Assembly (NCBI GenBank): GCA_002347185.1
Contig: DDXK01000140.1
Span: 9,220 to 32,333 of the forward strand
Direction of reading: 5' to 3'
From: Desulfobulbaceae bacterium UBA2262
GTDB taxonomy: Bacteria; Desulfobacterota; Desulfobulbia; Desulfobulbales; Desulfurivibrionaceae
DNA: 23,114 nt
The position numbers were made by a program, and so were the translations under genes. Positions 6,903 through 12,911 of the stretch are shown in pieces. The notes under the pieces are model-generated. The model made no database searches and was not told where the DNA came from. It worked only from the letters and a program-made list of their open reading frames with translations. Each line of letters begins with the position of its first letter. Position 1 is the stretch's first letter.

Positions 6903-7799
6903 TCAAAAAGGAATACGCTCAAAATCCAGAACACCTGACAAAAGCGGGCCTGGATCGCGGGGCATAGAAAAACCAAAGGCGCCTTCCAGCAACCGGAACA
7001 CCGTCCTGTGATTGGCCAGGAGGAAGAAGGATTGCATCGCCCTCAATCGATGTGCATAGCCCCGTGAGCTCGGAAAATGCTTCATCCATTTCCGGACCAA
7101 ACGGCGGAGCTTGAGAAAGGTGTCCCGTGGGAGCAATACATGGCTGCAAGTGGCGGCCGGGAGATTTTTGCGGCAGAAGACCCCCCAAAACCTTCCCGGC
7201 GTTGCCCACTGCGGCAGGTCAGAGCCAGTGGGCTTGCCGACGTACTTGCAGACATAAGAGCGGATTTTGCCAAATGAGTCGTCGATATAATCCGCCTGGG
7301 TGCCTGCCCGGAGGTGCCGCTCATCCCCGGAACCGACAACCCGAAACCACGTTTCCGCAATGCCCTGGCGCAAAAGGGCAATATGCAATCGCTCTCCGCC
7401 CAATGAGCCAAGAAGATGGAAATGAGGCGCGCCCCGTCTTTGCGGCTCCAACTTCCAGAAGAACCAGGCACAGTCAAAGCGGCGGCGGACTTCATGAAAG
7501 AAATTATCGAGGTGGCGTTTCCATTCCTTGGGATTGGCGGAATACAGGCCAGGGTAGGTCAGGGTGATGCAGAGATCGGGCAGCGCGGAAAGGGAAAAGA
7601 TTTTCTTGAGCAAGCTGCGGCGTGCCTTTGAGGAAAAGGCGGTAATGGCCTGACGCTTGCCGGGGGGATGAGGATTGCGTGGCCGAGATGAAGACGAAGG
7701 GCCACGGAAATCCGTATAGCCGGTATAAATGCTGACGGAATAAGCGTCAGCGGATGGAGGATTGACAGAAGTCGCACCTCCGCTGTAAGTTGGAGACAT
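6903..7799 (-). CDS. HUH-type rolling-circle replication initiator (Rep)
   Basis: A 298-residue protein with the three motifs of HUH endonucleases in order. ITLTYP at 78-83 is motif 1. GAPHFHLL carries the metal-binding pair H126 and H128 as motif 2. SYVCKYVGK has two candidate catalytic tyrosines, Y182 and Y186, as motif 3. A GRFWGVFCRKNLP segment (202-214) resembles one seen in replication proteins of plasmid, phage and satellite type. Such enzymes nick one strand at an origin to start rolling-circle replication. No helicase domain is present, so a host helicase would be needed. The start at 7799 has a near-perfect Shine-Dalgarno AAGGAGGTG five bases upstream, implying strong translation. 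It lies downstream of the ribbon-helix-helix gene (81-bp gap) and before the AlpA-like gene. The exact family (G2P/ORF2-like) is uncertain without a profile search. Confidence 0.82.
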   Translation of the reverse strand: MSPTYSGGATSVNPPSADAYSVSIYTGYTDFRGPSSSSRPRNPHPPGKRQAITAFSSKARRSLLKKIFSLSALPDLCITLTYPGLYSANPKEWKRHLDNFFHEVRRRFDCAWFFWKLEPQRRGAPHFHLLGSLGGERLHIALLRQGIAETWFRVVGSGDERHLRAGTQADYIDDSFGKIRSYVCKYVGKPTGSDLPQWATPGRFWGVFCRKNLPAATCSHVLLPRDTFLKLRRLVRKWMKHFPSSRGYAHRLRAMQSFFLLANHRTVFRLLEGAFGFSMPRDPGPLLSGVLDFERIPF

Positions 7800-7880
7800 G
7801 TGGGCACCTCCTTAGGTGTCTGCGGGGCCTGCTGGCTGGTACGAGTTTGGCGACGAGGACCAACCAGTGGGCTTTCTTGT

Positions 7881-8309
7881 TTATTTTTTAGGGAATGTTG
7901 CTTCCCACCTTTCTATAAATTTTTCACGCCATTCTTCATACTCTGCAAACGTTTCACTTTCTTCTTTTGCTTTATTTTCCATAATCGCTAAACGCATTTT
8001 CGCCCTTGTCGATTCAGGATGTTTTCGGCAGTATTCAGCTTCTTCTTCGTCTTTTAAAATTTCCTCATAACGCCTTAGCGATTCATCCACATCATCACGT
8101 AAATTTTCAAGTGCAAGTGAGCGCTCTTGGAAGTCTGGGTTGAGCCATTGTAGTGGGGTCATCGCTAATACATCACTGCGAAGCTTTGAGAAAAATTCAT
8201 CTACCAAATGAGATATTGGTTTTTGGATGACATAGCTCCATTTTTTAGCGAATTCTAAAGCTTCTTTATCTAGGGAAAGATTAATTCTTTGTTTTTCTTT
8301 TTTGTTCAC
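7881..8309 (-). CDS. ribbon-helix-helix protein with charged C-terminal extension
   Basis: About 142 residues from the GTG at 8309, which has AGGTG five bases upstream. An ATG at 8327 is possible but lies in the operator. Residues 6-45 (QRINLSLD, then a helix, then PISHLVDEFF) look like a ribbon-helix-helix DNA-binding domain. Residues 65-140 are highly charged and probably helical. I do not recognise the extension. Base composition is clearly more AT-rich than the neighbours, suggesting foreign origin. The palindromic ATGCGCAT sites directly upstream suggest it represses its own operon, which would include the Rep and AlpA-like genes. It might instead be a plasmid-type copy-number or partition regulator. 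The DNA-binding role is fairly secure and the rest is inference. Confidence 0.72.
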   Translation of the reverse strand: MNKKEKQRINLSLDKEALEFAKKWSYVIQKPISHLVDEFFSKLRSDVLAMTPLQWLNPDFQERSLALENLRDDVDESLRRYEEILKDEEEAEYCRKHPESTRAKMRLAIMENKAKEESETFAEYEEWREKFIERWEATFPKK

Positions 8310-8318
8310 GATGGCACC

Positions 8319-8369
8319 TATGCGCATAAGTTTTATATCCATGCGCATAGGATAAAACCACATGCGCAC
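8319..8369 (-). promoter_or_regulatory. three ATGCGCAT operator sites at 21-bp spacing
   Basis: TATGCGCATA (8319-8328, perfect palindrome), ATGCGCAT (8341-8348) and ATGCGCAC (8362-8369) have centres exactly 21 bp apart, two helical turns. They precede the ribbon-helix-helix gene and overlap its candidate promoter, as expected for an autorepressor operator. Confidence 0.65.
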
Positions 8370-8378
8370 AGAATGCAA
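8349..8378 (-). promoter_or_regulatory. candidate promoter of the RHH-Rep-AlpA operon
   Basis: On the minus strand TTGCAT (8373-8378), an 18-base spacer and TATCCT (8349-8354) give a moderate sigma-70 match. One operator copy lies in the spacer and another directly after the -10. Confidence 0.5.
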
Positions 8379-8433
8379 GAAAAAAGCGCGTGAGATTAAA
8401 AAGGGTGGTCGCCGAAATATGACTCTTTAACAA

Positions 8434-8480
8434 GCCCGGGTGTCCTGACACCGGGGGCGGCACCCTCCCTGCCAGGAGGG
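8434..8480. other. tandem hairpins, candidate replication origin of the element
   Basis: GGTGTC and GACACC (8439-8444, 8447-8452) form the top of a longer GC-rich stem spanning 8434-8458 around a two-base loop, with one bulge. A second stem follows, CCCTCC (8463-8468) with GGAGGG (8475-8480). No T tract follows. The site is upstream of the rep operon, a common place for double-strand origins. The function is inference. Confidence 0.4.
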
Positions 8481-8554
8481 GAGCCACCCCCGCCACCGGG
8501 AAGCTGTTGGCGGTCGCTTACGGGTGATCTCTGGATGGCATGGGAGTCTGGCGG

Positions 8555-8574
8555 TTGGGGGCCTTCTTGGGGGC
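8555..8574 (+). other. two TTGGGGGC motifs, candidate integrase arm-type sites (right side)
   Basis: TTGGGGGC at 8555-8562 and 8567-8574, 12 bp apart. They lie about 70-90 bp inside attR, mirroring the cluster 43-97 bp inside attL. Confidence 0.5.
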
Positions 8575-8645
8575 TTCCCGAAAAGGATGTGAGAAAATTA
8601 TTAAATTAAACCGAATGATTGCGTTAAAAGTTATATGGACTCTCT

Positions 8646-8718
8646 CGCCATTTTATAGTCCGGCAAAGTCCGGAGCAGTCCAGAAAGCCCCGAGAAATCG
8701 GGGCTTTTTCTTTTTGCG
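8646..8718 (+). repeat. attR: 73-bp direct repeat
   Basis: Second copy of the attL repeat at an offset of exactly 3,675 bp, with the CGCCA tRNA end, three AGTCC units and the terminator. Upstream only a CTCTCT run resembles the tRNA, so this copy does not rebuild a tRNA gene. Similarity continues weakly to 8753. Confidence 0.9.
8686..8715 (+). terminator. intrinsic terminator in attR
   Basis: Same AGCCCCGA-GAAA-TCGGGGCT hairpin and T-rich tract as at 5011-5040. It would stop transcription leaving the element rightwards. Confidence 0.85.
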
Positions 8719-8775
8719 ATTCTCCGGAATCTCCGCCCTGATAGAGTAAAATTCCCATATCGCCGGCCAACCCCA

Positions 8776-8805
8776 TTGACTGGCGGACATTTTCTGCTGT
8801 ACTCT
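8776..8805 (+). promoter_or_regulatory. candidate promoter for the PilZ gene
   Basis: TTGACT (8776-8781), an 18-base spacer and TACTCT (8800-8805), about 100 bp before the PilZ start. Moderate match. Confidence 0.45.
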
Positions 8806-8906
8806 TTTGCAGCGGCAGGAAGCGGGATGCCTTGTTTTTTCGGTCCTGAGCAGTACTGGCCGGGAAAAGAGCGGCATTATGGGGAAGCGAGCGGGGGGGG
8901 GCAGAA

Positions 8907-9410
8907 ATGGAAGCTGCGCAGGTGCAGAAAATTGTGGTCAAGCCCGGCTCTGCGGTGAAAATACGTTGCCAGCAGTGCGGGCTGGTCAAGGAGGTGCCCC
9001 CGCAGAATCTTGCCGCCCTCAAACGGGAAATCCAGGTGCGCTGTGTTTGTTCCGCGATTTTTCCGGTCCAGTTCGAATACCGGAAATTCTATCGCAAACA
9101 GACAAATCTGGAAGGCATCTACCAGAAGCGCCTGGGCGGCAGTGAGGGGTGCAGCCTGGCCTTGCGCAGAAAAAAAGCGAATTGCCGGGTGCTGAATCTC
9201 TCCATGCACGGTGCCGGATTTTCCGTGCTGGGCTGGCACATGCTGCAGGCGGGAGATTCTCTTTTGCTCGGTTTTGCCCTGGACGACCACGGCAATACCT
9301 GGATCGAGAAGCGTTGCGTCGTGCGGGTGGTGGCGGAGAATTATGTCGGCGTCGAATTCGACGAGCCGGCCAATGCCGACAAGAATTTCGGTTTTTATCT
9401 GCTGCCCTGA
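8907..9410 (+). CDS. PilZ-domain protein with N-terminal cysteine pairs
   Basis: A 167-residue cytoplasmic protein. The C-terminal half looks like a PilZ domain, which binds cyclic di-GMP. A basic segment FEYRKFYRKQTNLEG (57-70) corresponds to the arginine motif, and NLSMHGAGF (97-105) to the (D/N)xSxxG motif. A beta-rich stretch ends in YVGVEFDEP. The arginine motif is not a textbook RxxxR, so ligand binding should not be assumed. The N-terminal part has C21-x2-C24 and C46-x-C48, a possible metal-binding knuckle. The start at 8907 follows a G-rich run that may act as the ribosome site. It stands alone, convergent with the 9428 gene, and its target is not shown by context. It is the first host gene right of the integrated element. 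Confidence 0.85.
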   Translation: MEAAQVQKIVVKPGSAVKIRCQQCGLVKEVPPQNLAALKREIQVRCVCSAIFPVQFEYRKFYRKQTNLEGIYQKRLGGSEGCSLALRRKKANCRVLNLSMHGAGFSVLGWHMLQAGDSLLLGFALDDHGNTWIEKRCVVRVVAENYVGVEFDEPANADKNFGFYLLP

Positions 9411-9427
9411 CCACCTTCAGGCAGGAG

Positions 9428-10048
9428 TTAGAGCAGATATTTGATGAGCAGGTAGCCCCCCGCCAGCAGGACCAGAAAGAGGATGGTGAGCAGGTTGAAG
9501 TAGCGCTCGATGAAGGTGCGCACCGGGGCTCCATAGCGATGGATGAAGGCCGCCACCAGGAAAAAGCGGCCGGCCCGCGAGACAAGGGAGGCGAGCAGGA
9601 AGGTGGGGAAGTCGAGGCGGAAAGCGCCGGCGGTGAGGGTGAAGAGCTTGTAGGGCAGGGGAGTGAACCCTGCCGCGCCTACGGCCAGGGCGTCGTACTG
9701 GCGGTAGAGGGACTGCACGGTCAGATATTTTTCCTCCAGGCCATAGAGTTCCAGAATCGGCTGCCCCAGCGAATCCATGAAGCCCAGGCCCAGGCCGTAG
9801 CCAAGAGCCCCGCCGAGCACCGAACCCGCGGTGCAGATGGCGGCGAAGCGGTAGGCCTTGGTCGGCGCGGCGATACAGAGGGCCATGAGGAAAACATCGG
9901 GAGGGATGGGGAAGAAGGAAGACTCCGCCACCGCCAGCCAGAACATGGCCCAGACTCCGTGCGGGGTTTGCACCCAGGCCAGGCAACGGTCGTAGGCGGC
10001 CCGGAGGAAGGAAGTCGGCCGAGCCACACTTTTTTCCGCTTCAGTCAT
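9428..10048 (-). CDS. YqaA/DedA-type VTT-domain membrane protein
   Basis: A 206-residue inner-membrane protein of the SNARE-associated/VTT (DedA-like) superfamily, closest in style to E. coli YqaA. It shows the signature AESSFFPIPPDVFLMAL (41-57), a Gly-rich helix GSVLGGALGYGLGLGF (75-90), the GFTPLPYKLFTLTAGAF segment (106-122) and a C-terminal membrane helix ending in KYLL. Members of this superfamily are linked to membrane homeostasis and lipid flipping. The substrate of this branch is not known. Its ATG overlaps the stop of the upstream pcm gene by four bases (10045-10048), so the two are translationally coupled. It is the last gene of a lipoprotein-pcm-yqaA minus-strand unit. Confidence 0.9.
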   Translation of the reverse strand: MTEAEKSVARPTSFLRAAYDRCLAWVQTPHGVWAMFWLAVAESSFFPIPPDVFLMALCIAAPTKAYRFAAICTAGSVLGGALGYGLGLGFMDSLGQPILELYGLEEKYLTVQSLYRQYDALAVGAAGFTPLPYKLFTLTAGAFRLDFPTFLLASLVSRAGRFFLVAAFIHRYGAPVRTFIERYFNLLTILFLVLLAGGYLLIKYLL

Positions 10049-10707
10049 GCCGCTTTCCAGCCATGGATTCCGACCAGCTTCACGAAACGCACGCTTTCCA
10101 CCGGGCTGCTCGTCACTTCCCCCTGGTTTTTTTTCACCACCATCAGGGTCTGCCCCTCCTCGTCGCCCACGGGCAGGACCAGGGTTCCGGGGTCGGCGAG
10201 CTGGTCGATGAGCGGCTGCGGGACCCGCGGTCCGGCGGCGGTGACGATGATGGCGTCGAAGGGGGCGTTTTCCGGCCAGCCCACCGTACCGTCGTCGATT
10301 TTGCTGTTGATGTTGAAAAGATGCAGCTGGTCGAAGGTCCGGCGGGTTTTCGCCAGCAGGGGCTTGATCCGTTCCACGGTGTAGAGGCGTTCGCAGAGCG
10401 AGGCGAGGATGGCGGACTGATAGCCGCAGCCCGTGCCGATTTCCAGCACTTTTTCCGTACCCTGCAAATCGAGGAGTTGGGTCATCAGGGCCACGACATA
10501 CGGTTGCGAGATGGTCTGGCCGTGTCCGATGGGCAGGGGGAAGTCGCCGTAGGCCTGGGCGTGCAGCGCGTCCTGGATGAAGAGATGTCTTGGCACCACC
10601 GACATGGCGTGGAGCACGGCCGGATTGTCGATTCCTCTGGGGAGAAGCTGCTCCTGGACCATTCTGGCCCTGACCTTTTCGTACTTGCTAGTCCGCACGG
10701 GGCTCAC
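10045..10707 (-). CDS. pcm: protein-L-isoaspartate O-methyltransferase
   Basis: Methylates isoaspartate residues in damaged proteins using S-adenosylmethionine, starting their repair. The 220-residue length is typical. It shows RMVQEQLLPRGI (15-26), VVPRHLFIQ (37-45), the active-site GQTISQPY (63-70) and the SAM-binding VLEIGTGCGYQSAIL (87-101). The start is uncertain. A GTG at 10707 gives the usual N-terminal length but has no clear ribosome site and overlaps the upstream lipoprotein gene by 20 bases. The ATG at residue 16, with AAGG upstream, would make a short form. The coupled order lipoprotein-pcm-yqaA suggests one transcript. Many deltaproteobacteria carry pcm beside surE, which is not seen here. 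Confidence 0.95.
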   Translation of the reverse strand: MSPVRTSKYEKVRARMVQEQLLPRGIDNPAVLHAMSVVPRHLFIQDALHAQAYGDFPLPIGHGQTISQPYVVALMTQLLDLQGTEKVLEIGTGCGYQSAILASLCERLYTVERIKPLLAKTRRTFDQLHLFNINSKIDDGTVGWPENAPFDAIIVTAAGPRVPQPLIDQLADPGTLVLPVGDEEGQTLMVVKKNQGEVTSSPVESVRFVKLVGIHGWKAA

Positions 10708-11080
10708 TGATGGAAATGCCGCTTGCCTTCATCTCCTCCTCGTCGAAGGCCCGGTAGACGCAGGTATGCACGCGGTCGCCGGCAAAGGTGATGGTGACCA
10801 CGTTGTAATTTTCGGAGCCGAGCCGGGGGCCGAGAAAGGGGGTTTTGCGCAGGGTGCTTTTCTTTACCTCGTAGTAGAGCCATACCTCGCCAAGTTCGGA
10901 TTGCTGCTTTGCATCCGGAGGCCCGAGGGCCGTGACCACCTCCTGGGCGGTCAGGTTCGGGCTGATGAGGCAGATGTCGGAGGCAAGGTGGCGGACCGGT
11001 TCGTTATAAAAACAGCCGGAAAGGATGAAGCCGGCGAGGAAGAGCGCGAGGGGGAAGCGAAGGCGGGGAGGCGAGTGCAT
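10688..11080 (-). CDS. small outer-membrane lipoprotein, BamE/SmpA-like
   Basis: 130 residues. A lipoprotein signal peptide ends in LSGC, so C23 is the expected lipidated residue. The body (NLTAQEVVTALGPPDAKQQ, then VWLYYEV) resembles the short alpha-beta fold of SmpA/OmlA/BamE proteins, in which a helix precedes lGpPd and an aromatic beta strand. The real BamE role, assembly of outer-membrane proteins, is not established by this similarity. The ATG at 11080 has GGAG six bases upstream. The open frame runs on to 11374 but that part has no coding character. It is the first gene of the unit with pcm and the YqaA-like gene, and divergent from the zinc-ribbon gene at 11355. Confidence 0.75.
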   Translation of the reverse strand: MHSPPRLRFPLALFLAGFILSGCFYNEPVRHLASDICLISPNLTAQEVVTALGPPDAKQQSELGEVWLYYEVKKSTLRKTPFLGPRLGSENYNVVTITFAGDRVHTCVYRAFDEEEMKASGISISEPRAD

Positions 11081-11354
11081 TGTTTTCTCCGGTAAATTGT
11101 ATGGGGCGGGGAAAAAATCTTGCCGCAAGGTAGCGCGAACCGGCGCAATTTGCAAGCGGCAGCGCGGCGTCCCTCCCCGTTGGTTGCCTGGCGGTTTTTC
11201 GCGCCCAGGCAAGAGAAAGCCTTGACCAGCTGTTAAGATATATAATAAAGTTGTAGTGTTATACATATTTTTTTGGGGAAGATCAACGGAAGAAGAGTTG
11301 ATGGCGGGCTGGCAAAGCTGCTGCGCGGGAACCACTGTCCAGGGGAGACCTCTT

Positions 11355-12134
11355 ATGCGTTGTCCGAAGTGCAATTACATCTCGTTTGATCGGCGCTACA
11401 ACTGTGGCAAATGCGGCACGGATGTCGCCTCTGTTGCCGAAAAACTGCAGGGCACGGGCCTGAATGTGCAGGCCCCGTTTTTCCTTGCCTCCGCGCTGGG
11501 CGTAGCTGCCGCGGTCGAGCCCGAGCCAGCCCCTATCTTCGTGGAAGAGGAGGCGGGCTTTGGGCTTGGTGAGCTCGAGACGGATGTCCTGCCGGAGGGC
11601 CCCGCTTTTGGTGGCGTCGGGGCGGACCTCGAACTTGCCGGCTCCCCCCTGGAAGAGGAAGCGGCCGCCACTTCGGCGCCGCAGCCCCTGGGCCTTGAGG
11701 ACATAGATGTTTCCGACCTCGTTCCGCCCCAGGCAGAAGAACTCTCCGGGCTCTCCCTGGATATTGAGGAGGAGGGGCCAGGGCTCTCCGCGCCGGCCCC
11801 TCTGCCCGAGGAGCCGGCACAGGCGCTTGCCGAGGGGCTGGAGCTTCCCTCGCTTGACGACGAGGAGCTGCTGGGCTCGGGGGCTGCGCGGGAGGATGAA
11901 CGGGGCGCTTTCGGCGAGGAGGAGTCCGGGTCCGGCGAGGAGGAGATCGTCGATCTTTCCGCCCTGATGGATCTCGGGGAAGAAAGCCCGCCTGCGGAAG
12001 CCGAGGCCTCTGCGGATGAGGGGGTCGAGTTCGTGCTTTCCCTCGATGATGACGCGAGCAAGCAGGCGCCGGAAGAAAAGCCGGTGGATATCTTCGATTT
12101 GGGGCTCACCATGGAAGGCGAGGAGAAGGATTGA
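11355..12134 (+). CDS. zinc-ribbon protein with long acidic low-complexity region
   Basis: 259 residues. The N-terminus MRCPKCNYISF...NCGKCG holds a four-cysteine zinc ribbon (C3, C6, C17, C20). From about residue 55 onward the protein is almost entirely Glu, Asp, Ala, Pro, Gly, Ser and Leu, with few basic residues, and is probably disordered. Short recurring acidic segments such as LEDIDVSDLV, LPSLDDEELL, IVDLSALMDLGEE and PVDIFDLGL could be protein-docking motifs. I do not recognise a specific family. The start at 11355 has GGGGAG seven bases upstream. The open frame to 11256 lacks coding character. Its stop is two bases before the RDD gene start, so the pair is probably co-translated. A role as cytoplasmic partner of the RDD membrane protein is inferred from that alone. 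Confidence 0.8.
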   Translation: MRCPKCNYISFDRRYNCGKCGTDVASVAEKLQGTGLNVQAPFFLASALGVAAAVEPEPAPIFVEEEAGFGLGELETDVLPEGPAFGGVGADLELAGSPLEEEAAATSAPQPLGLEDIDVSDLVPPQAEELSGLSLDIEEEGPGLSAPAPLPEEPAQALAEGLELPSLDDEELLGSGAAREDERGAFGEEESGSGEEEIVDLSALMDLGEESPPAEAEASADEGVEFVLSLDDDASKQAPEEKPVDIFDLGLTMEGEEKD

Positions 12135-12136
12135 GC

Positions 12137-12640
12137 ATGGAGCTGGCGTCGGAAGCGGAGGCCGCTCCGGCAGAGGGCCCGGACCGGGCAGAGGAGTGGG
12201 GCGGCGAATATATCGGGTTTCTGCCGCGTTGCCTGGCGCTGGCCATTGATTCCGCGGTCATTGCCCTGGGTTATGGCTGCTGCGCCTTCCTGGCGGCTTT
12301 ATTGTTCCTTTTCCTGGGCAAGGGGGGAGGCCTCATCCTGGTTGCGACCCTTTTTCTCGGTTCCGTTTTTGCCCTGCTCAGCTTTCCCCTCTTTGCCTTC
12401 TTCTATTTCTGGTTCATGCATGGCTGGCAGGGGCAGACCGTCGGCAAGATGTTCATGGGCATCCGCGTGGTGCGCAGGGATGGGGGCGATCTTTCGCCAG
12501 GGCTTTCTTTCCTGCGCCTGGCAGGCTCAGCGCTTTCCGTGCTTTCCTGCGGCCTGGGCTTTGCCTGGGCGCTTTTTGACCGCGAGAAATGCTGCTGGCA
12601 TGACCGGCTGGCCGCCACGCGGGTGATTGCCGTTTCCTGA
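12137..12640 (+). CDS. RDD-family membrane protein
   Basis: 167 residues. After an acidic N-terminus comes the family start FLPRCLALAIDSAVI with R31 and D38 at the first membrane helix (about 36-60). Further hydrophobic segments lie at about 66-93 and 124-147. The conserved loop GKMFMGIRVV (103-112) and the C-terminal HDRLAATRV (155-163) are both RDD hallmarks. RDD proteins are small integral membrane proteins. Some have been linked to ion transport, but the function of most is unknown. ATG at 12137 has AAGGA six bases upstream. The alternative TTG at 12131 overlaps the previous stop. It follows the zinc-ribbon acidic protein directly. Confidence 0.9.
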   Translation: MELASEAEAAPAEGPDRAEEWGGEYIGFLPRCLALAIDSAVIALGYGCCAFLAALLFLFLGKGGGLILVATLFLGSVFALLSFPLFAFFYFWFMHGWQGQTVGKMFMGIRVVRRDGGDLSPGLSFLRLAGSALSVLSCGLGFAWALFDREKCCWHDRLAATRVIAVS

Positions 12641-12677
12641 GAGGCGGGGCCGAGGCGAGCCCCCCCTGTCAAATCTC

Positions 12678-12706
12678 TTGACAAGCGGGCAAGATTCAAA
12701 TAAGGT
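12678..12706 (+). promoter_or_regulatory. promoter of tRNA-Phe
   Basis: TTGACA (12678-12683), a 17-base spacer and TAAGGT (12701-12706). The start would be near 12713, leaving a 5' leader of about 70 bases to be trimmed. Confidence 0.7.
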
Positions 12707-12785
12707 GGTCCTCGCAAAAATCAAAAAGATCAACCGTTGGCAGCGCCTTGAACGATGCCAGCAAATATATGAATAGCTGCTTTTT

Positions 12786-12861
12786 GCCGGGATAGCTCAG
12801 TCGGTAGAGCATCGGACTGAAAATCCGAGTGTCCCTGGTTCAAATCCTGGTCCCGGCACCA
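12786..12861 (+). tRNA. tRNA-Phe (anticodon GAA), CCA encoded
   Basis: 76 bases. GCCGGGA pairs with TCCCGGC. The D-arm AGCTCAGTCGGTAGAGC is canonical. The anticodon loop CTGAAAA gives GAA. The T-loop is GGTTCAAATCC. Discriminator A and CCA are encoded. It stands alone between its own promoter and terminator. Confidence 0.98.
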
Positions 12862-12870
12862 GTGCATAGA

Positions 12871-12911
12871 AAAGGGGTTTGCGGCCTTCCGGTCGCAAAC
12901 CCCTTTTTTTT
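12871..12911 (+). terminator. intrinsic terminator of tRNA-Phe
   Basis: AAAGGGGTTTGCG (12871-12883) pairs with CGCAAACCCCTTT (12894-12906) across a short loop, and eight T residues run to 12911. A very strong hairpin. Confidence 0.93.

Larger units (their letters stand above)
8310..8645. other. control region of the element between the RHH gene and attR
   Basis: This 336-bp stretch has no gene. From left to right it holds three palindromic operator-like sites with a promoter, two strong hairpins, two TTGGGGGC motifs, and an AT-rich tract (about 8586-8636) next to attR. It looks like the replication and recombination control region of the element. Confidence 0.55.
4971..8718. mobile_element. 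compact tRNA-Ser integrative element with integrase, HUH Rep, RHH and AlpA-like genes
   Basis: Direct repeats at 4971-5043 and 8646-8718 bound a 3,675-bp unit starting at the end of tRNA-Ser(GCU). Inside are a P4-type tyrosine integrase (+), then on the other strand an AlpA-like DNA-binding protein, an HUH-type replication initiator and a ribbon-helix-helix protein. I see no capsid, packaging, conjugation, resistance or defence gene. Gene content therefore covers only integration, replication and regulation, as expected for an integrated cryptic replicon or a phage satellite. Which of these it is cannot be settled from sequence alone. The two repeats differ at only 2 of 73 positions, so the ends look intact. 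Confidence 0.88.

Noticed and set aside
9149..10384. A 411-codon plus-strand open frame
   Set aside because: It overlaps the well-supported PilZ, YqaA-like and pcm genes and has a low-complexity shadow composition.
11241..11354. TATAAT near 11241 and a structured leader (ATCAAC/GTTGAT hairpin) before the zinc-ribbon gene, considered as a promoter and riboswitch
   Set aside because: The nearest -35-like TTGACC is only 13 bases away, and the leader matches no riboswitch consensus I know, including the cyclic di-GMP and cobalamin classes.
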